From positions 1-42,442 of the forward strand of contig JAGXIQ010000029.1 in assembly GCA_024635625.1 (NCBI GenBank): a stretch of DNA of 42,442 nt, given 5' to 3'. Below, piece by piece: positions 17,133 to 25,391 of the stretch. Each line of letters begins with the position of its first letter. The first letter of the stretch is position 1. Below the pieces are notes generated by a model. The model had not been told where the DNA came from, did no database searches, and was given only the letters and a program-made list of their open reading frames with translations. Made by a program: the position numbers and the translations under genes. The stretch comes from Loktanella sp. GTDB lineage: Bacteria; Pseudomonadota; Alphaproteobacteria; Rhodobacterales; Rhodobacteraceae.

Positions 17133-18155
17133 TTAGCCCCAGCAGATCTTTGTGCCTTCTTCAGCATTGATCGACTCGACACCTTCGACAGGTGCGTCGG
17201 TGATCAGCGTCACGCCGGTGTCAGTGAAGTCCTTGCCTTCGGTCGGTGTCGGCAATGTGCCGTCAGCTGCGAATGCAGCAATCGCTTCGACGCCCAGCCG
17301 GGCCATTACCAGCGGGTACTGCTGGCTGGTCGCACCGATCACACCGTCAGCGACGTTCTGAACGCCTGGGCAGCCGCCGTCGACGGAAACGATCAGGACG
17401 TCGTTTTCGCGACCGACAGCGCGCAATGCCTCATAAGCGCCAGCAGCAGCGGGTTCGTTGATCGTGTAGACGACGTTGATTTCAGGATCGACGGCGAGGA
17501 GGTTTTCCATCGCCGTACGGCCACCTTCTTCGTTGCCGGCGGTTACGTCGTTGCCGATGATACGCGCGTCATCTTCATCGCCGATAACCTTGGGATCGCC
17601 CAGTTCGATGCCGAAGCCCTGCAGGAAGCCTTGGTCGCGCAGAACGTCGACTGTGGGCTGGCTGACGGCCAGGTCCAGCATCGCGATCTTTGCGTCTGCA
17701 GCTGCGTCGCCCAGCGTGGCGGCGGCCCACTGACCAATCAGCAGACCTGCGGCGAAGTTGTCGGTCGCAAAGGTCGCATCAGCAGCGTCTGCAGGGGACA
17801 GCGGGGTGTCCAGCGCGATGACCAGCAGGCCAGCGTCGCGGGCTTTTTGCACAGAGTCGACGATGGCAGAGGTGTCGGACGCAGTGATCAGGATACCCTT
17901 TGCACCAGCAGCGATGCAGGTCTCGATTGCAGCGACCTGAGTTTCGTTGTCGCCGTCAACTTTGCCAGCGAAAGAGTTCAGTGTCATGCCAAGATCGGCG
18001 GCAGCAGCTTCGGCGCCTTCCTTCATCTTGACGAAGAACGGGTTGGTGTCCGTCTTGGTGATCAGGCATGCGGACATGCCGGTGTGTGACTCGGCGCTGG
18101 CGGAACCGGCCAGAGCGATCATAGCAAGCGCAGTACCTGCAAACAGTTTATTCAT
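17133..18155 (-). CDS. frcB: Fructose-type sugar ABC transporter, periplasmic binding protein
   Basis: A 340-residue periplasmic sugar-binding protein of the Peripla_BP_4/ribose-binding type. The N-terminal signal peptide ends near [11 protein letters not shown] (about residue 21). The mature part shows [42 protein letters not shown], the hinge region [10 protein letters not shown] and the ligand-contact strand [17 protein letters not shown], then [13 protein letters not shown]. The start ATG at 18153-18155 follows GGGAGG. It heads the operon frcB-frcC-frcA and is divergent from a ROK-family regulator. The Frc family transports fructose with mannose and ribose as competitors; the actual sugar here is not provable from sequence. 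Confidence 0.88.
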   Translation of the reverse strand: MNKLFAGTALAMIALAGSASAESHTGMSACLITKTDTNPFFVKMKEGAEAAAADLGMTLNSFAGKVDGDNETQVAAIETCIAAGAKGILITASDTSAIVDSVQKARDAGLLVIALDTPLSPADAADATFATDNFAAGLLIGQWAAATLGDAAADAKIAMLDLAVSQPTVDVLRDQGFLQGFGIELGDPKVIGDEDDARIIGNDVTAGNEEGGRTAMENLLAVDPEINVVYTINEPAAAGAYEALRAVGRENDVLIVSVDGGCPGVQNVADGVIGATSQQYPLVMARLGVEAIAAFAADGTLPTPTEGKDFTDTGVTLITDAPVEGVESINAEEGTKICWG

Positions 18156-18238
18156 GGAAGCCTCCCAAAGATTGACAGACGGTCGAAACCGCCGTTGCCC
18201 CTCACCCTCCCGGCTTGGGGACTGACCTTAGAAAAGAT

Positions 18239-18299
18239 GATTCGAAGCGATTCGTCAATAAGTAAATAAACTTGATTTATTAATGAGATTCGTCAGTAA
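18239..18299. promoter_or_regulatory. Putative ROK-repressor operator region between frcB and frcR
   Basis: A 17-bp palindrome AATAAA-CTTGA-TTTATT (18265-18281) is flanked by a 12/13-matching direct repeat, GATTCGTCAATAA (18249-18261) and GATTCGTCAGTAA (18287-18299). A further GATTCG sits at 18239. This AT-rich symmetric block lies 84 bp upstream of frcB and 22 bp upstream of the ribosome site region of frcR. It is well placed to control both promoters. Confidence 0.6.
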
Positions 18300-18320
18300 T
18301 ACACGCAGGGAGGACGATAC

Positions 18321-19514
18321 ATGACCGACACTGACCTGCGCGATCCGGGCGTCGGGCGTAATCAGCGCACGCTCCGCGATCACAACGAGAGGCTAATACT
18401 GACCACATTGTTGCGCAATGGGGGATCTGCGGGCAGTGATATTGCGCGCCGGACCGGATTGTCGCCACAAACCGTATCAGTCATCCTACGTGGACTGGAA
18501 CAGGATGGGCTTCTGAATAGGGGCGATCCGCAGCGCGGTCGCGTCGGCAAGCCGTCCATTCCGATGGAGATTGCGCCGAACGGCGCATATGCCGTCGGAC
18601 TTAAGATCGGGCGGCGCAGTGCCGATCTGGTGTTGACGAACATGCTGGGTGCCATCGTGGCAGAACGAACGTTGACGTATCGCTATCCCATGCCACAGCC
18701 GATCCTGACCTTCCTTCGTGACGGTCTCGACGCCTTTGCTACCGGCTTGGGGGCAGGTGCGCAGCGTATTGCTGGCATCGGCGTCGCCACTCCATACGAG
18801 ATCTGGAATTGGTACGACACTATTGGCGCCCCTGCCGAAGCCTTGTCAGAATGGCGTAGCTTTGATTTTGGCACCGCCATAGCGTCGTTTTCTGCTTTGT
18901 CCGTTTTCGTAGAGAACGATGCAACGGCTGCCAGCCGCGCCGAACAGATTTATGGCGGTGGGCGCAATTGGCGCGATTACGCTTACTTCTTCGTCGGATC
19001 TTTCATCGGCGGTGGCGTGATCCTGAATCATTCGGTTTTTGACGGGCCAACACGCAACGCTGGGGCCTTCGGTTCGTTGCCAATGCGGTCGCGTGACGGA
19101 CGCGATATTCAGTTAATCGACACGGCCTCCCTTCACCTGCTTGAAACTGCTATGCAGGCAAAGGGCCACGATCCGGCGGCTATGTGGACGCAACCACAGG
19201 ACTGGTCGGCGTTCGATGAAGTCGTTTCCCTTTGGATCGAAGCTACCGCGGAACAACTCGCCCTCGCATCGCTGACCGTCTGTGCCGTCATCGATTTCGA
19301 AGCGATCGTGATCGACGGCGGGTTCCCTGCAGATGTAAGGGAGCGGCTAGTTGCCGCGACAAGGACACATCTGGAAAAGCTAGATCTACGCGGCCTTCAG
19401 ATGCCTGTCATTGCGGCGGGTAGTATCGGTCCAAACGCACGCGCGTTGGGCGCTGCGGCTACGCCGATCATGTCACAATTCTTTCTGAACACCCACGCAG
19501 AGTTGGGCAGTTAA
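18321..19514 (+). CDS. frcR: ROK-family transcriptional regulator of the frc operon
   Basis: A 397-residue ROK (repressor, ORF, kinase) protein. The N-terminal winged helix-turn-helix spans about 20-75 (ERLILTTLLRNGGSAGSDIA, then GLSPQTVSVILRGLEQDGLL, then the wing GRVGKPSIPMEI). The sugar-kinase-like domain follows, with VFVENDATAASRAEQIYGGG and FVGSFIGGGVILN. The canonical ROK zinc site (CxCGxxGCxE) is missing: after GGVILN comes NAGAFGSLPMRSRDG, so metal-dependent kinase function is unlikely and a pure regulator is favoured. The ATG follows GGGAGGA. It is divergent from frcB, so repression relieved by the imported sugar is the expected logic. Its TAA overlaps the stop of the convergent Hint gene. 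Confidence 0.88.
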   Translation: MTDTDLRDPGVGRNQRTLRDHNERLILTTLLRNGGSAGSDIARRTGLSPQTVSVILRGLEQDGLLNRGDPQRGRVGKPSIPMEIAPNGAYAVGLKIGRRSADLVLTNMLGAIVAERTLTYRYPMPQPILTFLRDGLDAFATGLGAGAQRIAGIGVATPYEIWNWYDTIGAPAEALSEWRSFDFGTAIASFSALSVFVENDATAASRAEQIYGGGRNWRDYAYFFVGSFIGGGVILNHSVFDGPTRNAGAFGSLPMRSRDGRDIQLIDTASLHLLETAMQAKGHDPAAMWTQPQDWSAFDEVVSLWIEATAEQLALASLTVCAVIDFEAIVIDGGFPADVRERLVAATRTHLEKLDLRGLQMPVIAAGSIGPNARALGAAATPIMSQFFLNTHAELGS

Positions 19515-20587
19515 GCGCGGTTCCGGCGTGAACCGTCGTATCGCAGCACCGCGGCATCACTGACGGACAGCAGGCGTCTGGCGTAGTCGCCATAGGCGGC
19601 GACGTCGTCGCGCAGGGCAGGCATACGTCGGAACATGCGGTCACGGTCATCAGGGGCGACACTGGCAAGAGCGGCGCTGCCGGGGTGAAAGCTTTCGGTG
19701 GCGACGCCATTCGCAAAGACGATCTGGTGCTGTGCCAGCATCATGTGAATATAGGTCACCCCATGTGGATTGCGGTCACGCAAGACCTTAGAGTCGTCTA
19801 TGAGGTCACGCGCGGTGACCAGCACTTCGTCGGTGTTGAACAAGGCGCGGGCGCGGGGGCCACGCAGCACGATGCGATGATCCGGTGAAACCAGCAGCCC
19901 GGTATCCGGGATGTCGCGGTCTAGTGCGCCAGCACGCAGCCGTACTGGGGCAAGGTCTGGCATTGCCATCAGGCGGGCGCCACTGATGCGCCGCTGTCCG
20001 ATCCACAAAACCTCTGCCGCGCCGTTGTCCTGCGTTTGCACGCGACATCCTTCACCTAACGATGCCACATCGCGCGGCCCGTCCGGCGTCAGAATCATCG
20101 TGCCGGGGGTAAAGCAGATGACACCGCGTGGTACCTCCTCGGCCTCGGCCAAGGTCGTGGCATCGATGCAGTGGCGGACGACCCACAAATCACGCCCACG
20201 CGGCGGAATTGCATCAAGACACATCAGCAACGGTTTGCGGCCCGCCCCGCGCGGGATCAGGGTCACATCCCATGCGTTCGTGGCGTCAGTCACCGTAAAT
20301 GTTTTGCCGAAAAGCGGCTGCTGCAGCACCAACGGTGCCACACGGTCGGGCACGCCTGCAGCGGCCAGAATGCGGCGTACTGTCGGTGCAGCCCGCTTTC
20401 GCAGATTTGCCACGTCCTCTGATTGTCCCAGCGGAAGGATCGTATTTGGTCCATCCACGCGCACCGGCTCTCCGGTCCAGGACCACAGGCCCCCAATGCG
20501 CATATCAGCAACCGGCGCAGATTTGCGCCCGTCCAGTTCCGTCTGTGACCAAGGAATGACAAACGTGCCAGATAAGCCCGCTTTCAT
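19511..20587 (-). CDS. Hint-domain (Hedgehog/intein-type) protein
   Basis: A 358-residue protein. Its second half is a Hint_2 domain starting at VICFTPGTMILTPDGPRDV (157-175), where Cys159 would be the self-splicing-type nucleophile. It continues EVLWIGQRRISGA, LLVSPDHRIVLRGPRA and HMMLAQHQIVFANGVATESFHPG. The first ~155 residues are a poorly conserved partner region, and no signal peptide is evident. Stand-alone Hint_2 proteins are common in Rhodobacteraceae, often with secreted repeat proteins; whether they cleave themselves is not established. The start at 20585-20587 has no strong ribosome site; an alternative TTG start at 20635 would add 16 arginine-rich residues. It shares TTAA with the stop of frcR, so the two convergent transcripts overlap. 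Confidence 0.8.
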   Translation of the reverse strand: MKAGLSGTFVIPWSQTELDGRKSAPVADMRIGGLWSWTGEPVRVDGPNTILPLGQSEDVANLRKRAAPTVRRILAAAGVPDRVAPLVLQQPLFGKTFTVTDATNAWDVTLIPRGAGRKPLLMCLDAIPPRGRDLWVVRHCIDATTLAEAEEVPRGVICFTPGTMILTPDGPRDVASLGEGCRVQTQDNGAAEVLWIGQRRISGARLMAMPDLAPVRLRAGALDRDIPDTGLLVSPDHRIVLRGPRARALFNTDEVLVTARDLIDDSKVLRDRNPHGVTYIHMMLAQHQIVFANGVATESFHPGSAALASVAPDDRDRMFRRMPALRDDVAAYGDYARRLLSVSDAAVLRYDGSRRNRA

Positions 20588-20675
20588 GCCGAAATCTCTG
20601 CTTCTTGTCTGCGTCCCGCGTCGTTGTTCGCGCAAGATCTTAGCAAAAGGCTAGCAAGCGGTACCCCGCACGAGC

Positions 20676-20706
20676 AAGCGACACTTGCATCGCAGGGTCG
20701 CTTTTT
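20676..20706. terminator. Weak inverted repeat between the lpxR-like and Hint genes
   Basis: AAGCGAC (20676-20682) and GTCGCTT (20697-20703) form a 7-bp stem with a 14-base loop, ending in TTTTT (20702-20706) on the plus strand. The flanking genes run on the minus strand, where the run after the stem is poor. It may terminate antisense transcription or act only weakly for the lpxR-like gene. Confidence 0.3.
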
Positions 20707-20707
20707 G

Positions 20708-21610
20708 TCAGAAGCTGAAGTTGAGCTTTAGCGATCCCACGACCTGACCGGTGTCTTGCCCCTCGAATTCGGGGCTTAGGTAGGTCGCCCCGTAAAAGAA
20801 GGATAAATCCGGTGTCGGCTGCCAGTTCACACCAGCCCTAGCACGAGAACGGGTTTCAGACACAACATAGCCTTTGGACTCTGGTAGGAATAGACTGTCT
20901 TTTACCGCGGCCACATCCCCGCCAAGTACAAAGCTGACGCCGGTGTTGTCGTCTTGGGTGCCACGATAAAGTTGCCCGGTTGCAACATCGCGCAACATCA
21001 GGTCGTCCGTCCCCAGGCGACCGATAATCAGATCGGCCCCAGCGCGCACTAAATCCTCTGCCCCGGTCTGGGCCTGCACAAAGGTCCGCATCGTCGTCGC
21101 GTAGGGCAGTGCATGGGTCACATCTGCTTCGATCGCGCTTTGGACGGCGAATTGGTTAGGTAATTGCCGGCGAGTCGACGGGCGGGGCAAGCTGAAGGTC
21201 TTGTGGTAGGCTTCCTGAAAGTCCGCCATACCGGTCTGCGGGCCGATTGCCAGAACGTCGGTGCCAAGGCTGACGTCAACCCGATCGTTCAAAACGCCGC
21301 CGTGGGTGTGCAAACCCATGGATAGGATGCCGGCATAGGGGCGGTCGCGGGTGCCTCGCGTGGGGGCAATAATCTCTGACCGAAAACGGTATTCAAGCAC
21401 CTCTCCCAGCCCTTGCGGAGTGCCGTCATACGGTTTGGGGGCGCGTAAGTAGCTGAAAACATAGCTGCCAGTGCGCCAGCGGTCGCCGCCATCGCCCAAC
21501 AAGTCGTTGTTGAACAGCCGGCCTGTTCCGATCCCTTCGCGGGACTGGGCCACTGTCAAGCTTGGTGCGATGCTGATCAAACAATACAATAGCAGGGCCA
21601 AATGGCGCAT
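20708..21610 (-). CDS. LpxR-like outer-membrane lipid A deacylase (DUF2219)
   Basis: A 300-residue protein with a signal peptide (MRHLALLLYCLISIAPSLTVAQ, cleavage near 22) and a C-terminal aromatic residue (LKLNFSF), as expected of an outer-membrane beta barrel. LpxR-family landmarks are FNNDLLGDGGDRWRTGSY (33-50, with the Asn-Asp of the active site), RDRPYAGILSMGLH, DFQEAYHKTF with the probable catalytic histidine, and QLPNQ. LpxR enzymes remove the 3'-acyloxyacyl chain from lipid A in a calcium-dependent reaction. The start at 21608-21610 follows AGGACG; the upstream in-frame extension lacks a signal-like sequence. It may be co-transcribed with the Hint gene 120 bp downstream. Activity on this organism's lipid A is inferred. 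Confidence 0.8.
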   Translation of the reverse strand: MRHLALLLYCLISIAPSLTVAQSREGIGTGRLFNNDLLGDGGDRWRTGSYVFSYLRAPKPYDGTPQGLGEVLEYRFRSEIIAPTRGTRDRPYAGILSMGLHTHGGVLNDRVDVSLGTDVLAIGPQTGMADFQEAYHKTFSLPRPSTRRQLPNQFAVQSAIEADVTHALPYATTMRTFVQAQTGAEDLVRAGADLIIGRLGTDDLMLRDVATGQLYRGTQDDNTGVSFVLGGDVAAVKDSLFLPESKGYVVSETRSRARAGVNWQPTPDLSFFYGATYLSPEFEGQDTGQVVGSLKLNFSF

Positions 21611-21890
21611 AGTTCGTCCTAAGATTCGGCCCCCCCCGGGATTGCCCCTTGATATAAACGCACAGCGAGTCGAACCAGCAGAAGAATTCAGTAGTTGGAC
21701 ATTATGGCCGCACGGCAACAGTGATTAATGAAAGAGAAACGCGCGTCCTCCGTTGTACAAACAGGGCTCGCGCAAGGGTTGCTGCTTGAACGTCTTGCCT
21801 TTGCGGACGGAACCGGGTGGAATGGACCGGTAACGTTTCGGACCGCAGGCGCACAACGCCGCAGCCGCCGAGTCGAAAGAAGGGGCCGTC

Positions 21891-24095
21891 ATGCCAAAGA
21901 CACCGACACCGGGCGCAGAGGCCCTCGTCGATCACAACGCTGCAAAAGCCATCTTAAGTGGTCATTGTGCAGATCCTTTCGCACAATTGGGGATGCAGGA
22001 CCGCGGCGGAGTCACCTTGCTGACCGTCTTTCTGCCAGGCGCGGATACCGTCACTTGTCTAGCGTCCAAAACCAAGATTGCGATGACCCCGCTGCCCGAT
22101 TACCCGGGCCTCTTCGTAGCCTCCTTTGCAAAAGCCCCCAAGACCTACCGCCTGCAAGCGACCGCACAGGGCTACACTTGGGATTTTGATGACCCTTATC
22201 GCTTTGGTTGTGTGCTGACGGACGAGGATATCTATTTCATCGGTGAAGGCACGCACAGGCGCCTTTGGCAGGCCCTGGGCGCGCATGTTGTGACGCTAGA
22301 TGGTGTGACAGGGACACATTTCGCCGTTTGGGCACCCAATGCGCAGCGCGTGTCGGTCGTTGGCGCGTTGAATGTCTGGGACGGACGGCGTACGCCGATG
22401 CGGCGTCGGCACGGCGGCATCTGGGAAATCTTCATGCCGGGGATCGGGCCCGGCGAGGTCTATAAATACGAGATTATAGGTGCACATGGCGAACGTCTGC
22501 CGCTGAAGGCCGATCCTTTTGGTTTCGGGTCAGAGCATCCGCCGCGCACCGGATCAATCGTGCGCGATCTGTCCCACGCTGACTGGCACGACGCGACTTA
22601 CATGCAGACGCGGGCGCTGGCACAGTCTATTGAAGCGCCGATCAGCATCTATGAGGTTAACCTTGCTAGTTGGAAGCGTGCCGCTGGCAACCGCCCGCTG
22701 TCCTATGTCGAGCTAGCAACAGATTTGGTCGATTATGCAGCTTGGATGGGGTTCACCCATATCGAGATGATGCCAATTTCCGAACACCCGTTTGACGGGT
22801 CATGGGGCTATCAGCCGATCGGCATGTTCGCTCCGACCATTCGCCACGGCACCCCGGACGAGTTCCGCGCTTTTGTCGATGCGGCCCACGCCAAGGGTCT
22901 TGGTGTATTGCTGGACTGGGTTCCGGGGCATTTTCCGACAGACGAACACGGTCTTGGGAATTTTGACGGCACGCACCTTTTCGAACATGCCGATCCGCGC
23001 GAAGGCTTTCATCAGGACTGGAATACCCTGATTCCGAACTTTGGTCGCAACGAGGTGGCGAACTACTTCACGGCCAATGCCCTTTATTGGCTTGAAGAAT
23101 ATCACCTCGATGGGATCCGCGTCGATGCTGTCGCGTCCATGCTGTACCGCGACTATAGCCGCAAGCATGATGAATGGGTGCCGAACAAGGACGGCGGGCG
23201 CGAGAATTACGAGGCGATTAGCCTGCTTCAGAATGTGAACACCCTGACCTACAGCGAGGTGCCGGGCATTGTGACCATCGCAGAGGAAAGCACCGCATTT
23301 CCGGGCGTGTCGCGCCCCGTCGAGTATGGCGGCCTTGGGTTTGGATTCAAATGGAACATGGGCTGGATGAACGACAGCCTGCGGTACATGGAAAAGGATC
23401 CCATCCACCGCCAGCACCATCACCACGAAATGACGTTCAGCCTGCATTACGCCTTTGGTGAAAACTATGTGCTGCCGATCAGTCATGACGAGGTCGTGCA
23501 CGGCAAAGGGTCCATGTTGCACAAGATGCCGGGAACCGTGTGGGAACGCTTCGCAAACTTGCGTGCCTACTATGGTTTCATGTGGACGCATCCGGGCAAG
23601 AAGCTTTTGTTCATGGGCCAAGAATTTGCGCAATCGAAGGAATGGAACCACAACCAAAGCCTTGACTGGCACGAATGCGACGATGGACGACACAAGGGCA
23701 TGCAGATGTGGGTTCGTGATCTGAACCTGTTCTATCGTGCTACGCCCAGCTTGTATTTGAACGACACACGTCCCAGCGGTTTTCAGTGGCTAGAGGCGAA
23801 CGACGCTGCCCGGTCCGTCTTTGCATTCGTACGTCATGGGGATGAGGGTGATCCAAAAGTGGTGGTCGTAATGAACATGACCCCGGTTGAGCGACCAAAT
23901 TATCGTGTCGGCCTGCCACTGCCCGGCCATTGGCGAGAAGCGCTTAATTCCGATGCAGAAGCCTATGGCGGCGGCGGTCGAGGTAACTTGGGCGGTGTCA
24001 CGACGGAAAAAACGCCTTGGATGGGACAAGATCAGTCTGCGGTGATGAACATTCCGCCGCTTTCGACAGTTATATTTATCCACGACGACGACTGA
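21891..24095 (+). CDS. glgB: 1,4-alpha-glucan branching enzyme
   Basis: A 734-residue GH13 enzyme that introduces alpha-1,6 branches into glycogen. Domains are an N-terminal extension and CBM48 (about 20-225), the catalytic barrel (about 250-620) and a C-terminal beta domain. Catalytic residues are visible at the family positions: Asp412 in GIRVDAVASMLY, Glu465 in IAEEST and Asp533 in SHDEVVHGKGSM. The motif EMMPISEHPFDGSWGYQ is intact. The ATG follows AAGGGG. It is the first gene of the operon glgB-glgC-glgA-glgX-pgm and ends 21 bp before glgC. The promoter must lie in the 280-bp divergent gap shared with the lpxR-like gene, where I see no clear operator. Confidence 0.97.
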   Translation: MPKTPTPGAEALVDHNAAKAILSGHCADPFAQLGMQDRGGVTLLTVFLPGADTVTCLASKTKIAMTPLPDYPGLFVASFAKAPKTYRLQATAQGYTWDFDDPYRFGCVLTDEDIYFIGEGTHRRLWQALGAHVVTLDGVTGTHFAVWAPNAQRVSVVGALNVWDGRRTPMRRRHGGIWEIFMPGIGPGEVYKYEIIGAHGERLPLKADPFGFGSEHPPRTGSIVRDLSHADWHDATYMQTRALAQSIEAPISIYEVNLASWKRAAGNRPLSYVELATDLVDYAAWMGFTHIEMMPISEHPFDGSWGYQPIGMFAPTIRHGTPDEFRAFVDAAHAKGLGVLLDWVPGHFPTDEHGLGNFDGTHLFEHADPREGFHQDWNTLIPNFGRNEVANYFTANALYWLEEYHLDGIRVDAVASMLYRDYSRKHDEWVPNKDGGRENYEAISLLQNVNTLTYSEVPGIVTIAEESTAFPGVSRPVEYGGLGFGFKWNMGWMNDSLRYMEKDPIHRQHHHHEMTFSLHYAFGENYVLPISHDEVVHGKGSMLHKMPGTVWERFANLRAYYGFMWTHPGKKLLFMGQEFAQSKEWNHNQSLDWHECDDGRHKGMQMWVRDLNLFYRATPSLYLNDTRPSGFQWLEANDAARSVFAFVRHGDEGDPKVVVVMNMTPVERPNYRVGLPLPGHWREALNSDAEAYGGGGRGNLGGVTTEKTPWMGQDQSAVMNIPPLSTVIFIHDDD

Positions 24096-24116
24096 TTTAT
24101 TTCTGGGAGGAATCAT

Positions 24117-25388
24117 ATGAAGCCGACGCCAAACACCCGTTTGTCCAACCGCGCACTGGCCTTCGTGCTGGCGGGCGGTCGTGGCAGCCGACTGAAGGAA
24201 TTGACCGACAACCGTGCTAAGCCTGCCGTTTATTTTGGCGGCAAGACCCGGATCGTCGATTTTGCCCTGTCTAACGCCTTGAACTCTGGCATTCGAAAGA
24301 TGGCGATTGCCACGCAGTACAAGGCCCACAGCCTGATCCGGCATTGCCAGCGTGGCTGGGGCTTTCTACGTGCGGAACGGAACGAATTTCTGGATATCTT
24401 GCCCGCGTCCCAGCGGATGGGCGAAACAAAATGGTACATGGGCACGGCCGATGCAGTGACCCAGAATATCGACATCATCGACAGCTATGACGTGGACTAT
24501 ATCGTCGTGCTGGCGGGCGATCACATCTACAAGATGGATTACGAGGTCATGCTGCAACAGCATGTCGACACCAATGCTGATGTGACCATCGGCTGTCTGA
24601 CGGTCCCCCGAATGGAAGCGGTGGCCTTCGGTGTGATGCACGTTGATGCAAAAAGCCAGATCACGGATTTCTTGGAAAAGCCGAAAGATCCGCCCAGCAT
24701 TCCCGGCGATCCCGATCATGCGCTGGCATCTATGGGTATTTATATTTTCGACTGGAAATTCCTGCGCGCAGCCTTGCTTGCTGACATGGACGAAGCCAAT
24801 TCCAGTCACGATTTTGGCCATGACATCATCCCGAACATCGTCAAGAACGGCAAGGCGATGGCTCATCGGTTTGAGGATAGCTGCGTCACCTCTGGCTTGG
24901 AAAAAGAGCCTTATTGGCGCGATGTCGGCACGATCGACGCATTCTGGCAGGCAAATATCGACCTGACGCAATTCACACCACCTTTGGACCTTTACGACAC
25001 CAGTTGGCCGATCTGGACCTATGCAGAAAGTGTCCCCCCGGCCAAGTTCATCCACAACGAAGATGGCCGCCGCGGGTCTGCCGTATCCTCGATGGTCTCT
25101 GGCAACTGCATCATCTCGGGATCCGAAATCTCGGAGTCCTTGTTGTTTACTGGGGTGCGTACCCATTCATATGCCAAGCTGCACAGGGTTGTCGCGCTGC
25201 CGGACGTGACGGTGAACCGCAAGGCGATCCTGCGCAACTGCGTCATCGACCGTGGCGTTGTGATCCCCGAAGGCCTGAACGTCGGCGTCGACGCTGACGC
25301 TGATAATGCCAACGGTTTTCGGGTGTCTGAAAATGGTATCGTCCTTGTCACCAAGACGATGATAGAAGCCTACAACGCAAAGGTCTGA
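24117..25388 (+). CDS. glgC: Glucose-1-phosphate adenylyltransferase (ADP-glucose pyrophosphorylase)
   Basis: A 423-residue enzyme making ADP-glucose from glucose-1-phosphate and ATP, the committed and usually allosterically controlled step of bacterial glycogen synthesis. The nucleotide-binding motif is [20 protein letters not shown] (about 17-36), followed by [19 protein letters not shown]. The substrate region includes [18 protein letters not shown] and FLEKPKDPP, with [18 protein letters not shown] further on. The C-terminal left-handed beta-helix includes [20 protein letters not shown] and [13 protein letters not shown]. Length fits the family. The ATG follows GGGAGGAA and the gap to glgB is 21 bp, so one transcript is expected. 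Alphaproteobacterial enzymes often respond to fructose-6-phosphate and pyruvate, but that is family knowledge only. Confidence 0.97.
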   Translation: MKPTPNTRLSNRALAFVLAGGRGSRLKELTDNRAKPAVYFGGKTRIVDFALSNALNSGIRKMAIATQYKAHSLIRHCQRGWGFLRAERNEFLDILPASQRMGETKWYMGTADAVTQNIDIIDSYDVDYIVVLAGDHIYKMDYEVMLQQHVDTNADVTIGCLTVPRMEAVAFGVMHVDAKSQITDFLEKPKDPPSIPGDPDHALASMGIYIFDWKFLRAALLADMDEANSSHDFGHDIIPNIVKNGKAMAHRFEDSCVTSGLEKEPYWRDVGTIDAFWQANIDLTQFTPPLDLYDTSWPIWTYAESVPPAKFIHNEDGRRGSAVSSMVSGNCIISGSEISESLLFTGVRTHSYAKLHRVVALPDVTVNRKAILRNCVIDRGVVIPEGLNVGVDADADNANGFRVSENGIVLVTKTMIEAYNAKV

Positions 25389-25391
25389 AAC

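Noticed and set aside
21728-22189. 153-codon frame upstream of and overlapping glgB
   Set aside because: Arg/Ser-rich shadow of glgB and its leader; glgB has a better start, ribosome site and conserved protein.
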